In this document: positions 45,581 through 58,249 of the stretch, one piece after another
Layout: every line of letters begins with the position of its first letter
Numbering within the stretch: the stretch's first letter is position 1
Notes under the pieces: model-generated
The model's input: the letters and a program-made list of their open reading frames with translations, nothing else
The model's database searches: none
Told to the model about the DNA's origin: nothing
Source: Edolisoma coerulescens
Taxonomy: Eukaryota > Chordata > Aves > Passeriformes > Campephagidae
NCBI GenBank assembly: GCA_013397115.1
Contig: VWZW01004700.1
Span: 248,001-312,000, forward strand
Length of the DNA stretch: 64,000 nt
Direction of reading: 5' to 3'
Program-made: the position numbers and the translations under genes

Positions 45581-48500
45581 CCCTTGGGCTATATATAAGA
45601 AATGAAGTAGTTTATGGTCTATGGACTATTTCCACCCCTTACATTTTCAAGAACAAGGCGTTGTATGGCAGCCTTTACCCATACCCACCAATTTGGATCA
45701 AGTGGTGGCAGTGACTGGCAGTGTTTCTAGTCTCTCCTAGAGAATCAAATACGCTGTAACACACATTGACACAATGTAGAAATCAACCCCACAGTCTGAA
45801 AGCTACCTAAGGCCATAGCTCCCTTCAGAGATACAGCATTTTGATAAAGAGCCTCAGCTAGTCTTTCTCAACCCATATGCTGCAACCAGATGTGCTGGTG
45901 TCACTGCATTTTTTTGGCAGGTTTTTTAACACAGAATATTTTAGTGACCCACTCACAGCAACCTCACAAACTCTTGTCAGTACCACATTTTCTGGGGTCA
46001 AGGTGGGTGCCTGCTGGCTGATGGTGGCTGAGGCCACAGGATCACAAACACAGCACAAGCCTCTGTTGGGGGAATATTACCTCTAGCAAATATCAGCTGC
46101 TGGGTCTATCTGGTTCCTGGACTTCCCTGCTGACATTGTCAGCTACTGGCCACTGTAAAATGGGAGGAACTGACAGTTTACAAATTTGAACAACAGTACA
46201 GTAATGGCTGATGTTTTTATTTCTGCTCTGCCAGTGCAGTATAGATGGTTCTGCACTCAAGAAGTGAGGATCATTTCAAAATTAGTGCATTTCTGACCTT
46301 TTTCCCAATTTTCTTCTTAATCCCTACTGAATGACTAGCAAAACTTGTTTGCACATAAAAAGTATGAAAAATGTCACTGCTCGAGATCCTACTGTTCTGG
46401 CAGTTCCTCAATGCATTTCAACAGATGTGATTAACACAGTTTGTGTGTTAATTTCAACCATGATTATCACAGCTTGGATAACACTGTGCTTCAACCATTG
46501 TAACATGCAAGCCAGATGAGTGTTTCTTTGGGTTTTTCCTTAGGATGCTGAAGATTGCTTCCTTTTGTGGCAGCTGTGTGTGGCAAAAACCAAGTTCAGA
46601 GCTCTGAACACCACGTCTCCTTGAAAGCACTCCCTATTCTGCTTTGCTTCCTAGACCAGCTACCACCTAATAGTCCTTCCTTGTGGCTGCCTTCCAAAGA
46701 GCAAGGAAAGAAACAAACATAAGCATTTGTAAATATTTGTGCCCTTGTTTTCAAGTCATGGCTTTAATTATTGTTTCTGTTTTACTGTTACAGCAGAAAT
46801 TGAGATTAAAATAAGACAATTGCATTTTATTTTCTAAATATCTGAGGAAATGAAATAATGACAGTGGACTGCTACTCCCAACGCGCAAAGCTTCCCCGGA
46901 TGAGCAGTATGTCTGCAGCCAGCAACAAAACAGCTATGAGTAAATGGTTCATGGATTAAATCAGGATGGTAGCAACTCACTTCTGAGGGGCCCCAGTGAA
47001 AAACCCAATCCAAATACTGCTGAGCTTGGGTAAAGCTTGTATTTAATGCTGGTAGCTGAAACTAATCTTTATATGATATACTGGTATTGTTTGAATCTTT
47101 GAAAACTCTGACTGGATGTTTGCTATAAAGAACTATTCCAGTAGGCAGAGCTGGGGAAGATTCCTAAAAGTCTCCTGGAAAGTAGTTAAGCAGCGAGTTT
47201 TCAGCTGACTAATTGTCATTGATGGCCACATAAATGCTTCTGACTTGGTCCCAGGAAAACGAGATCTTGATATCTCTCTATGGAGTCCTGATTGATTGTC
47301 CAAGAGATAACATGAAGTGGCTGCCCAAGGCACAGATTTATCACATCCTTCTTTTTGTGAAAGCTGGAAGTGCCTCTCTTCCATGCTATAAGTTACTTTA
47401 CTTTGTTTATGTTTCATAACCTCTTCTATGTAGGAGATGCCACATCCAACAAACTATAGAGCCAGCTACAGCTGCTGCCTCCAAATGCAGAGAGAACAGG
47501 CATTTCAAACAGAACATAAAATCAAAGTTTAAAGAAGCACTTTTAGCAGTTTCACAGTTATAATGAGGAGCTGCACCTGCCAAACTAGCTCTTCCAAAAA
47601 AGAGGAAACAGTATTTGTGAGACCCTGGAATAAGGAGTCTGTAACAACAACCTTATTTGGAAATAAATTCATGGCTGCCTGTGGGATTCCTGCCCTTCAC
47701 TCAACAGACTGAACTGTTGAGCAGATTCACGGGCACATACTTTTGGGCTGGAGTTTCACCTGGTGCAGTCACATACCTTGTTTTGGACTCAAGTGAGTCC
47801 CTGGCCTGAGCATCCCCACCCTCCTTACCATTATGTACCCAGCCCCTCATCTATTCTTGCTTCAACTCATTTCAAAGTTCCACTGCTTGGAAAAAGACTG
47901 GCTAGAGATTGAACAAGAGGTTATTCCAGAAAATTTGAGAGAGGAAGTATTCTCTGCTGAGCCACAATTACAGGAATGGGAGGAGCACAGAAAGCTCTCA
48001 GGCTGAGGATGCTGTGTGCACTCCTGCTTGGTGGGGGTACACCAGGGGATACTCACAAGGCACATTTCCCAGAAGTGGCTTCCAGATTATGTTCAGCTTA
48101 GAGTGACTGTCAAACTATTCATACATTGATAACTGCTTTTTCATTCCTTTTTTCTCGTTTGTGTTTCCATCCAAATCTTTACTCAATATCCTATTAGCTT
48201 TTACACCCAAGCAAAAATACACCAGACGTAAGAATTGAGTCCTTTAAAAGGCTCCAAGGAAATGAAAAACAAATAGGATATGCCCCAGACAGTTCCACTG
48301 TAATGAAATACCAAACAATTCCAATCTCATTTTTCTATAATATATGCTATTCCAGATAACTGAAGCCAGCATTGCTCCAGTGAAAATGCCCAAACAGCAA
48401 AGACTGACAAAACGATAAAGGAAAAAGGTTATAAGGAAAAAAGAGAAAAATGTAATAGCATTTTTTGGACCATATCTTACCAGGAAATCTGATATATTAC

Positions 48501-48808
48501 TAATAAATTTCTTACTGTATACTATGAAAAGAATCAGTGAGATAAGGAAAGAAATAATGTATCCAAGGAACAGCAACTAGATATCAATCTTAGCTTAGAA
48601 TAATGTAAGTTGAATTTATAATGGATCTATCAAAGCATCTGGCAATGTTGCTATAAAATAGGTCTGGAATTTCAATCTTTATTCCTCAGTTACTTTGAAG
48701 GCATTTATAACTTTGCTAACCTGACTGAAACTTGCAGTAAAGCATTATTTTCCAGTCTTGCTTTTATGCTTGGGTATTGTTAGTGACTAATAAGAAAGTG
48801 CCTTCTGA

Positions 48809-48845
48809 TTAAAAAAAAAAAAAAAGAGGAAGAAGAAGAAGGAAA
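48809..48845. repeat. A-run followed by GAA-rich tract
   Basis: About fifteen A, then GAGGAAGAAGAAGAAGG. A purine-only microsatellite; it could be an old poly(A) tail, but no retrocopy was recognised beside it. Confidence 0.7.
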
Positions 48846-49283
48846 AGAAATAAGGCAGCCAGAGGCTTACAAGACAATACTTGTACAGCTCTTTCCAAAG
48901 CCTTTCCTTGCGTTGCCTACTTTTGACCAAAGACTGAAATTTCTGTCTTCTGATTTCTGCCTTTCACATGGTTTTGCTAAAGAATGGCTTCTTTATATTA
49001 AAAGAAATGACGAGGAAGGAAGTGGTCGATGCAATGAAGTTAGTTCTTGTGCACAATGAATATGATACTAAAATCAGTATAGAAATAGAGTGTTTTGAGA
49101 AAGAAGAAGTGGTAAAACAAAGAGGAAGGCACAGAAAGAAACCCACAGAGCGTCATAAAACAAACCTCAACGCTTACAAGTTTGCAAAGTTATGGAAATA
49201 GTTAGACTTTCATGAGACATTAATTTACGGGTTCCCATCTGCTCTATAACTTTACAGGACATCCTATCTCCCAGGCTAATTAC

Positions 49284-49537
49284 TGGTTTGGGTTGGAAGG
49301 GACGTTAAAAACCATTTAGTTCCACCTCCCCTGCCATGGGCAGGGGCGTCTCCCACTAGACCAGGTTGCACAAAGCCCCATCCAGCCTGGCCTTGAACAC
49401 TTCCAAGGAGGAGGCATCCACAGCTTCTCTGGGCAACCTATTCCAGCGCCTCACCACGCTCATAGTGAAGATTTTCTTCCTAACATCTAATTTAAATCTA
49501 CTCCATGTCAGTTTAAAATATATTATTCCTTGTGGAA
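49284..49537 (-). mobile_element. CR1 LINE 3' end
   Basis: Reverse CR1: GGTTTGGGTTGGAAGGGACG at the left end, then CCATCCAGCCTGGCCTTGAA, TTCTCTGGGCAACCTATTCC and ATAGTGAAGATTTTCTTCCT. About 250 bases of the 3' end. Confidence 0.94.
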
Positions 49538-49886
49538 GCAAGCAAAGAGAGATGGCACACAGCCTACCAACTGGAAGTTGCAGCTCATGACAGTTCTGGT
49601 CAGGAGGAAGATAACTCAAATATAGAGAAGTTAAATGTTTATTTATAAATAATGTTATAACAGTAGTAAAAAGCAAGCTCCCAATGTGAAAAACTGAAAG
49701 GTGGGAATCCTGCTTTTCTTCTGACCTGATATTTACTAATAAAATCAGAGGAATAGCTGTAAGACACTTTAAAAGAAATTTGTTGTAGAGCAAAATTAAA
49801 AGAAAAGCATTTTCCTATTGATGATATAAATACTGCTAGTTGTCTGCAAAGAGTAGAAAATGGAAGAAATTTTCAGTGCTTAAACA

Positions 49887-49902
49887 CTTTTTTTTTTTTT
49901 TG
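49887..49902. repeat. Poly(T) run
   Basis: An uninterrupted run of about fourteen T. Homopolymer only. Confidence 0.7.
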
Positions 49903-51109
49903 GATCTTAAAATGATTCATTATAAGTTTTGAAGTAAGTCTGGTACAGTGACTGCAGCAATTAATTATTTAAGTTGTTACAGGTAAGTACTCAGCATACA
50001 TCAAATGAAGCAAAATCCAAAACCCAACATTAAATGGTAAAGTATATGATTTATAAGAAAAGGAGTTTCTATTCTTGCAGACATACTTCCTTCTGCATTT
50101 TTATGAAAATCATCGTTCAGGCTTCCCATATATTATCTTTTCTTCAGTAATCACAACTTCAGTTAGCATCTGTCAACATTTGTATTTTGTTAGGAAGAAA
50201 ACAGCTTATGAGCCATTTCCTTTCCTGCAATCAGGCAAAGATTGTGTTCAGGATGAGACAAGTCAATTTGAAACTACAAAACTTTCTGTAAATATGGGAA
50301 AGATTGGGGGAAACAGGTTGCAGCATGGAGGATTTGTCCAGTAATAGGGCATTTGATAGAAAACGGGGAGGTAAGGAGGCTTTGAGGAAGACAACTTTTC
50401 AGCTGAAGTTAGCCAGTCAGAGCCTGAGTTTTCTATGAGTACTCAAACAGCACAGATCATATGCCAACACCAGGCAAACATGATTAAAACCTGATTTTAA
50501 CAAAAGGATTTATAGGAAAGGTAGCTGTCCTGAGAACACTTTTGTTTTGAACTGTAATTGCTAATGGGATGAATTACACTGTGCTGAAAGAGCTCAGTGG
50601 TAGCCACGACAGTATTAAGAATTGTTTAGAGGCACCAGCCAAACCTCCTGGAAGCAGGACAGAGAGAGAGCCTGAGGCTGGTTCATCCCTGCCCTGTGAG
50701 AACTTGTGGCAGTATTGCAGAGACTTTGCAAAGAGAGTTAGCCTGGGATGTGCTCAAGATCTGAAATGTAGATTATACTATATTTTAAAAGCTCTACCAC
50801 AGGGTAATAAAAGGCAACAATTCTTGCTGAAAAACTTGCTCCTAGCTGGCAAATGCCTTATTTTGTACTTTTCAGTGTTCCCAAAAAAAAATCAGTGCTA
50901 TGACATAATTACTGCATTTTCTTTGCTTTTGGCATGCTGTAAATGTTTTACTCAATTGGATGAGAATAAAGGAAGATGCTCAATACACTGTAATTACTTT
51001 TTCTATTTCTTGATTTACCAGTTCTCAATGGATCTTCCCTCTTCATCACAATTATACTGAAAGCTCTTTATTTCTATATCTTTTCCATAGAGATTGTTTA
51101 AATGTGAAT

Positions 51110-51719
51110 TGTTGCAGTGCAAAAACCCTAAAATTCACCTTCCAGGTATGGCGAGTTCCCATAGCCCCCTGCAGCCCCATTGGTTTGTGTATTCCCTTCC
51201 TAGTTTTATGTATTAGCCTATGTTTATCCATTTCCCCTGATCAATATGCATTATGTTCCAGAATGTTCTCTGTTCCTCAGTACCCCATTGGTTGTCTGTA
51301 TTAATCCCTCCTCTGTTCTTTCCCCATTGGCTGTTCCCCTGTCGACTCCTCCCATGTTCCCTTTCCCTATTGGGTTATACCCTTCACCCCGCCTCCCTTT
51401 GTCCCACTATAAAAATCATTGTACTTCCCTTGATACTGGTTTTTCCTGCCTCTGAACCTTCTGGGGAATAAACCTCTGGAACCCATGCAGCAGACCCCTC
51501 TCCCCTCCTTCACCTCTGCCTGTGTGCCTGACCACCAGCCTGGGGGAAGCTCCCTCGGGTGAGGAAGCTGCGTCCTCGTTGGTTTTTGTGTGCCGCCCTG
51601 CTCCGGCGAGGGCGCCGCAGTTCAGACCTCCGGGCTTCCTTTCCCCGGGCTCGCGCGCCCCCAGCAGCCGACCCAGCAGAGTGCCGAGGGCATCCCAGTG
51701 GCCGGCCAGTGCCGCCACA
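51110..51719 (+). mobile_element. Solo LTR with intact-looking U3-R-U5 layout
   Basis: A 610-base element. Ends TGTTGC...GCCACA are imperfect inverted repeats, flanked by GTGAAT (51104-51109) and ATGAAT (51720-51725), a 6-bp target duplication with one mismatch. The U3-like part has repeated CCAAT-box sequences in reverse (ATTGG near 51180, 51287, 51329 and 51366). TATAAAAA is at 51408 and AATAAA at 51467, as expected for U3/R; a GC-rich U5-like segment follows. No gag, pol or env is adjacent. A 6-bp duplication suggests a class II (beta-like) retrovirus. Confidence 0.85.
51408..51415 (+). promoter_or_regulatory. TATA box of the LTR
   Basis: TATAAAAA lies 59 bases before AATAAA and downstream of four CCAAT-type boxes, the usual order in a retroviral LTR. 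It points rightward, away from DCSTAMP. Confidence 0.65.
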
Positions 51720-53369
51720 ATGAATGAGATGAAATGACTATAAAAGGAAGCACAACCAACTCTTTTTGGTAACAGTCAGTGAATTTCCTCCTTGTTTCAC
51801 TTAAGTTTCATAACAAGATTTATATCTTAGTTACTGGAAAGGAAAAATCCTTGTCATATCTTTAACTGAATTGATTTGCTACCATTTATTCAGAATACCA
51901 ATCCCGTGGAGAGTTTAATCTTGCTCTAGTATGATGAGTAACTACTGAAGTCTCTTATGTGTTAACCCTGTATTTCCTATCGTAAGCTAAATGTTCCTTA
52001 AAATACAATTAGCTTGTTTCACGTTTTTGATGGAAAAACTTTTTTTTCTAAGTGCAACAGCCCCAGTGTCCCTAGAAGGGAAAGACCTAGTCCATATCAG
52101 TGGAATTTATGTAGGTGGTAGTCAATTTGATTCAATTGGTATGCTCTCTTTTTGGCAAAAAAACCCCACCTTGGACTTTGTCCTACAGCTGTAGTGCTCT
52201 ATTCAAGCAGAAAATCTAGGTTTTGATTACGACATGTGATGTCTCGTAGCCACATAAACTATGTTAGTGTTTCTAATACACTAATGATTCCTTTCTTCAT
52301 GCAACCCGAACAAACCATGGTGCAGACAAAACAATATAATACACCTTTCTGTGCCTCCATGCTTCCCTACTCCTGACCAGGCTTTGGGCTTTTATCTTTC
52401 TCCTTGGGAGGAAACCCCATGTTCCACACCAGGCATTTTCTTCAAATCACAGAGCATCTCACATACTTTCATATCCTTCTCCCTTTCTAAGACATCCAAA
52501 CTTCCTTTCTGTGTAGTTTATAATCCATATCAGGATGAAGACGTGAAAAAACTCTTTTCAGATTATTATTATATTATGCCCACCACGCCTGTGTCTTAGC
52601 TACCAGCCAACCCAGGTGCCTTCTTGGTATGGCCATGCCCTTGTCCAGAGATTCATGCAGAAGTGTTTTAGAGCTTCACAGAAGTCTGGTTTTAGTCCTG
52701 TGTCACCACTTTCAAAAATTTCAATCAAAGGTGAAGGCAAAAAATTTGCGGATTTGGCTACTCCAATAATCACCATAGCAGTGGCAGTTCATTACTTCAG
52801 CTGTAAATATCACCATAAATTTGCTACAGATCACAAAATTGCCATGCTGAGCTGGTGGTTGTGTTCTTCAGCCCGGATACATTAGAAACTGGCTGAAAAC
52901 GGGCTTGTTTCCAGTGCTCATGTGAAATGATCCAGGCCAGATCTGCCATGGTGGACAGATTTCCTCAAACTCTGCTACAGGGTCAGAGCTGTGACAGGCA
53001 TCACAGGGCCAGCCAGTGCTTCAGCTTCATAACAGATGTCACCCTCTCCACCTCCAGCCACAAGCCAAATTAGCAGCACTCTTGCAGCCCTAACAGCTCC
53101 CTGCAGCTCCTCAGTACCAACCCAGCACACCCAACACTCTCCTGTGCTCCTCCCACACAAGGGGAGAGGAGATATTTGTGGGGAAGGTGGCAGGAGAGAG
53201 GAAAAACTAAATTAGATATTTTTAAGAATTTTCTGGGGACGGGGGAGGAAGAACTTTAACATTGGCCACTAGTCTTGGTCCACTCTCAAACCATAGTCAA
53301 TCACCTACACTGTTCCCTCTTTAGACGGGACTGGAGGCTCTCCCAACACCACAGCTGGGTGTCAGTTTG

Positions 53370-53476
53370 TTTAGGGATTTTTTGTTTGTTTGGGAGTTTT
53401 TTGTTGATTTTTGTTGTCATTGTTGGTTTTGTTTGGTTGTTTTTGTTTGGTTTTTTCTCTTTTTGCTTTTTTTTCC
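53370..53476 (+). repeat. TTTG-rich low-complexity tract
   Basis: About 105 bases made almost only of T and G (TTTGTTTG, TTTTTGTTTGG), ending in T runs. A decayed microsatellite; the minus strand would be an A/C-rich track. Confidence 0.8.
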
Positions 53477-56231
53477 CCTGTCCAGGATACATTTCTCCTT
53501 TTTCATATATTATAAAGAAAACTCCCATGCTGCCTTGACTATCAACAGCTGGGCTTGTGGTGGGAGCGTGGAGTTGGCTTCCCAAGGATCATTTGAAGGA
53601 TTTTGCCCCACACATGTGTAAAGCTGTGAAACAACTCTATGCACATTTGAAGTTTACTTGACCTTTTGTAAATAAAATACTTACCCACCCTCCAGAGCTA
53701 TTCTTTGATGGCCCTTTCTCATATGTCTTTGCATTTAATAGATTGCTTTTCAGGTTTAGAGTGGCAGGGTGTGCCTGTGTGTGTCAGAAGAAACATAAGA
53801 CTCTTCCAGAACTCGCTAAAATGTCTCGTTTCCACTTGTTGAGACCTGTAAGGAATAAGAAGAGCAAAGCACCTCTTCAGCTGATCATACCTGGTGGATG
53901 CCAGTGGGATACACATTACTGACAGTGCCATGAGGTACGTTTGAGTGGGCAGACAGGGTCTTCCTGCGGTATCCAATGGCAAAAGAGTGCACTGTGCTTC
54001 CTATCCAAAATCAGGGTTATTCAGCATGTACCACAGAGCTTGCTGCTGATCCTTCACCCCAATGTGATTGGGAAACATGTTCTTGAACTACACTAAACTG
54101 ATTTCAGTACTCTGTGCAGGCACAATTCCATGCAGCTGGCCAGGATTGTTCTGTCCACAACCCAGGGTTAAATAATATTTTCAGTATAACTGTAAAATTG
54201 TAATTTTTTGCAGAATATTATAATTTTATTTATGAAGTGAATGGAATTATAATGTGAAATACTTAATTTATATATTTATCTCCCTTTTAACTGTAAAGCA
54301 ATACTTGAAAGACCATGGAAAATGGCCTATGGATGTTTTTCCCTCGAAGTTAAAGTTCTTTACTTCAAACAGGTTTAGATAAATGGCTTTGGTGACACAA
54401 ATGCAGCATATTAAAACCAGTTATTAGCCCATGTGGCACAGAAGAATGGGACTTTTTTCTGCTTCCCAAACTCCGAATGATTGTGTATATTTCATTTTGT
54501 TTTTGTTTTTAATTAAAACTTTAGTACAGCATCTTTTGTGTTTGCGGTAATTAACGCTGAACTTCGTATCCCAAAGGAGAAACGTGTAAATGGTTCACTC
54601 TTTTGTGGCTATTCGTTCGTGCCATTGGCTCAGGAAATGTATTTTCCAAACTCTGCATTAGTTTAGCCAACTGGTGACAAAAGTAGTCATTTGTGTTTAC
54701 ATGAGCAGAACAGAGTTACACAACAAAATAGACTACATTTCTAAGTAACAGAATATGACCATCTGAGGAAGTAATAATTGTTCAGAATGCTTTGTCTTAA
54801 GTTTATTCTTTATTATTCATATGCTAGTTGTCAATGTGGATGGAGAATGGCTTATAAATCATTGACAGCTGTCACTGGAAATGTTTATATTTTCAGAAAT
54901 TTTCAAGCTGTCCTGCTGTCCTTGAACCCAACATGGACACTACTCTCAACTTACAGTTATAATAGGGAATTTAGGCTTTATCAGCCATACATAATACTAT
55001 CTACTTTGGATTTGAAGGATCCACTACAGACTGCCCTGAGCCAGCAATGCTGCGGCACACAAGCAGTGATGCTGAGGGCCACTTACCAGCTGTCAGAGGG
55101 GAAATAACTGAGTGATCCTTCACCAGCACAAATACAGCTGGTAGGGCACCAAGGCACAGGCATCCATGAGCTACCAAACCAAAGATTTTGGAGAAAAAGG
55201 GGTATGGATTCCGAGACAAAAGCTTTGAAGTCAGTGCAAGTCCAACAACTTATGGTGAGTTCCCATGGAGGTAAATGTTAGAGTACAGTTTGCACTCTTA
55301 GGGTCCATGGAGAGTACAGGACAGATCTGGATTCCAGTGGTACGATGGGATTCAGGACAGTGAAACCTGCCCAGTGGTGGTGAGCCACCTCCAGAACTGC
55401 ACATGGTTGCTGGAGTGCCCCACAGTGCTCCTGGATCCCCACAAGCTCACTGGGACACAGAGAGGGACATGGCCCTTACACTGTGTTTACAAACTCCCAT
55501 AGGGCTCTGGAATTGCAGACACCTGCCAAGTTCTCCTCCTGGCCGTCCTCTAGCTCCACACCCTGAAAGTCTCTGCTCTCTCCCCAAGTCCTTTCCATCT
55601 CCCCATTTCTCCTTGGAGGATCCCAGGGCTGCCACTCCTGCCAGGTCCACTGCCAGCCTTCAGTCTTGGCTGATCCTGCTGAAAAGCCAGCCTGAGTTTG
55701 GGCTGGCAGCACCCACGTCCCTGCAGACAGCCTGCCACCACCCTGAGCTCCCTGAGCTCCCAGCCCCATGCTGTTCCAGCCCACACCTGGCACAGTCCAT
55801 GCCTTATGCCAGGTAGCTGCCGGCTTCTGCAAAACTGCTCAGGAAATACCTTTCCAAAGAGCTTCTTAACTTAATAACAAGAGTCGGCATGGAATAGGGC
55901 CAGCAAATTATTCAGAGGGTCTGGCATGCACCTGCTCTTAAAAACACCACCACTAAACCCTTTCTGTGTTTCAAATACTCCTGTTTTATACTAAAACCAG
56001 GAGGTATTCCTGTAGCAAACCATGAAATGTAATAAATCCTGACAAACAGACTTTTGCAGTAATCCTTTAAGTTTAAATTTCACTACAGTTTGCACTTCAA
56101 AACTTGAATCTCATAAAAGGTGTGTGTTTTCTCAAACATGTGCCATGTCAAACTGAGGATCCTCCCCATCCCAGCCAGCTCCAGCAGGTCACATCACCTG
56201 TACAATGATGTCCATATGCCCTCAAGTCTCC

Positions 56232-56301
56232 TCTTCAGCAGGAGGCTGGACTAAAGTCCTACTGAGGTCCCATCCAGCCTAAATTATCCTATTATGATTC
56301 T
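56232..56301 (+). mobile_element. CR1 LINE 3' tail
   Basis: Sense CR1 tail: GAGGCTGGACTAAAGTCCTA, GGTCCCATCCAGCCTAAATT, ATTATGATTCT. It abuts an inverted CR1 body on its right. Confidence 0.8.
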
Positions 56302-56600
56302 AATTTCCTTCCTAGGTACAGGACTTTGCATTTGCCTTTGTTGAATTTGTGCTTTTGGCCCAATGGCACACAGCCCTTGAGCATGTTGGCTGATTCCTGC
56401 ACCCCAGTTTGGTGTTGAATGCAAACTTTCTGAGAGCAAACTCCGCCAGGCCATCAGTAAAGATGTTGAAGTTGACAGGTCCCAGGACAGACCCCTGAAC
56501 TCCTGCAGCATCCAGAATTCCATGGATTATATATATCCCATTAACTGGTGCCCCTTGATCCTGATCACAGTTTTTTACCCATCTAGCTGTCTGCCCATTT
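56302..56600 (-). mobile_element. CR1-like LINE internal fragment
   Basis: Reverse-oriented reverse-transcriptase region: the CAGGACTTTGCATTTGCC block, then GGTCCCAGGACAGACCCCTG. On the minus strand a short frame recalls the GPVNFNIF-like motif of LINE ORF2. Strongly decayed. Confidence 0.75.
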
Positions 56601-57535
56601 AGACTGTCACATCCTAACTCTGATACTTGACAGACTTAATGTTTGCAAAGCAGAGCACGTGCTCTGTTAGCTCTTCTTGAGCTTTCTAAGAACTACCATG
56701 AGGGTCTATTGATATATTTTTCACGTCAGCTCTACAGTCTTTAAGAGCTTCATTGTATGTCCTTTCCTTGTCTTGGATCTGTCTCAAATGATTCTGAATT
56801 ACTGATTATACAAACTTTAGCTGGAGTTTAAAGTCAGAGTAATCTTATGTGTCAACTAGGTTTAGAAAACCATTACATTGTAAACACTCTAGACAATAGC
56901 TGCTTCAATGATTATTTTATGTGATGTTGTAGTTGACAGCTGAGAGCTTTCTCCTGTCTGACTGTTACCATTGATCTGCACTGCTTGTATTCTCTGTAAT
57001 GACTCAAGGACAGGTGAACAAGAGGCTGTTCTGTCCCTCACAAAATACTGGTCTTTATAACAGTGTGCTAAGGAAATTAGACATTAGGAAACTAGAGACA
57101 AGTAATGCTTGGCTGGTTTTCTGCCGCTCTGACAATGCAAGCATGGTTTTGCTGGCCAGTGCACTCTGCCTGCTATGGACTGTTCTGAATCTTTCCTTAA
57201 AAGTTGAAAAAATCTGAATGATTTTGCCACCAGACTCCAGAACAGAAAACATTAAAAATAGCAAGGGATGTTGTTCAGTGTTTATTTATAGGCTCATTGC
57301 TAATTCTTAAAGCCCAAAGACATTTCTAGACAAAAATGGAGATAAAGCTGCTCATCAGGAAGACAGGGTAAGAAACACATACTCCAAATCACCTACTCTG
57401 AACCAATTCAAAGTCAAGCTAACAGAACTATGCTGACTACTAGTGATGTATCACTGAGAAACCCACAAAAGCTTAATGCTTCCCAGCAGCGATAATGGAA
57501 AAGAAGGATTTTTCAAAAGCAGGTCTTTAAAAAAA

Positions 57536-57678
57536 TCACAAAATCAAAGAGTACTTGAGACTGACAGACATCTCTGGAAATCATCTAGTCCAGTCTCCTA
57601 TTCAGAGCATGTTTGGCTACAGCAGGTTGCTTGGGACCATGTCCAGTTAGGATTTGAGTATGTCCATGGATTGTCAGT
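57536..57678 (-). mobile_element. CR1 LINE, left part (split by an LTR)
   Basis: Reverse CR1 3' end: TCACAAAATCAAAGAGTACT, ATCATCTAGTCCAGTCTCCT, GGGACCATGTCCAGTTAGGA, to TTGAGTATGTCCATGGA. It breaks at 57678 and resumes at 58250 after the LTR. GTCAGT (57673-57678) is the left target-site copy. Confidence 0.93.
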
Positions 57679-58249
57679 TGTGGAGGGTCCTGCCCCAGTT
57701 GCCGCCGCCATCAATCATCTCAGCTCCATCCCAGAGATGGAAGACTCCTCCTTTGAGGAGGAGTCCGAGGGCAGGACTGGGGTGTAGGGCCCTCCCCTCC
57801 TTCCAGAAAGTTCCTCTCTATTCAGTCGTTTATTGGTTGTTGTTCATTGTACCCTCCCCTCGAAAAATTTCATTGGATCCCTGACCCCTGGACCCTCTCT
57901 TTTGCCGCGTTCCTATTGAATGTTCCCCTAAACCCCTCCCAGTTCTCCCTTCCCTTAAAACCCCTTGCACAGCTCTTCTCCCCCGGATTTCTCCCTCCTC
58001 CACTCTCTTTCCTGGATCTCCGTGCCCTTCCCCGAATAAAGGAGATCACGAGGGAGGGCCCCTCCTGCAGCCCTTTGCCTCCTTCTGCCTCTTCTTTCGC
58101 TGCCTTCTTGTGCCTCACCTGGAGCTGCCTCACCTCAGCGTGAGCCAGCCACGCCTCGCCCAGGCCAAAGCAGCTCCCCGTGCTGCGAGCCCTCGGGCCA
58201 TTGGAGCCAGCATCTTCGGTTGAGGGCCATCAAGGACTGCCAGGCAACA
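57679..58249 (+). mobile_element. Solo LTR inserted in CR1, perfect 6-bp target duplication
   Basis: A 571-base element from TGTGGAGG to GGCAACA, flanked by GTCAGT at 57673-57678 and 58250-58255. U3-like features are ATTGG boxes (near 57830 and 57881), a 9-bp hairpin (57743-57765) and a TTAAAA TATA-like box (57955). AATAAA at 58035 is followed by GC-rich U5-like sequence. The element sits inside a reverse CR1 whose two halves are otherwise collinear, which proves the insertion came later. No internal retroviral genes remain. The duplication length fits a class II retrovirus. Confidence 0.9.
57743..57765. repeat. Hairpin in LTR U3
   Basis: GACTCCTCC, TTTGA, GGAGGAGTC: perfect 9-base arms with a 5-base loop, near the left end of the LTR. 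Confidence 0.8.
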
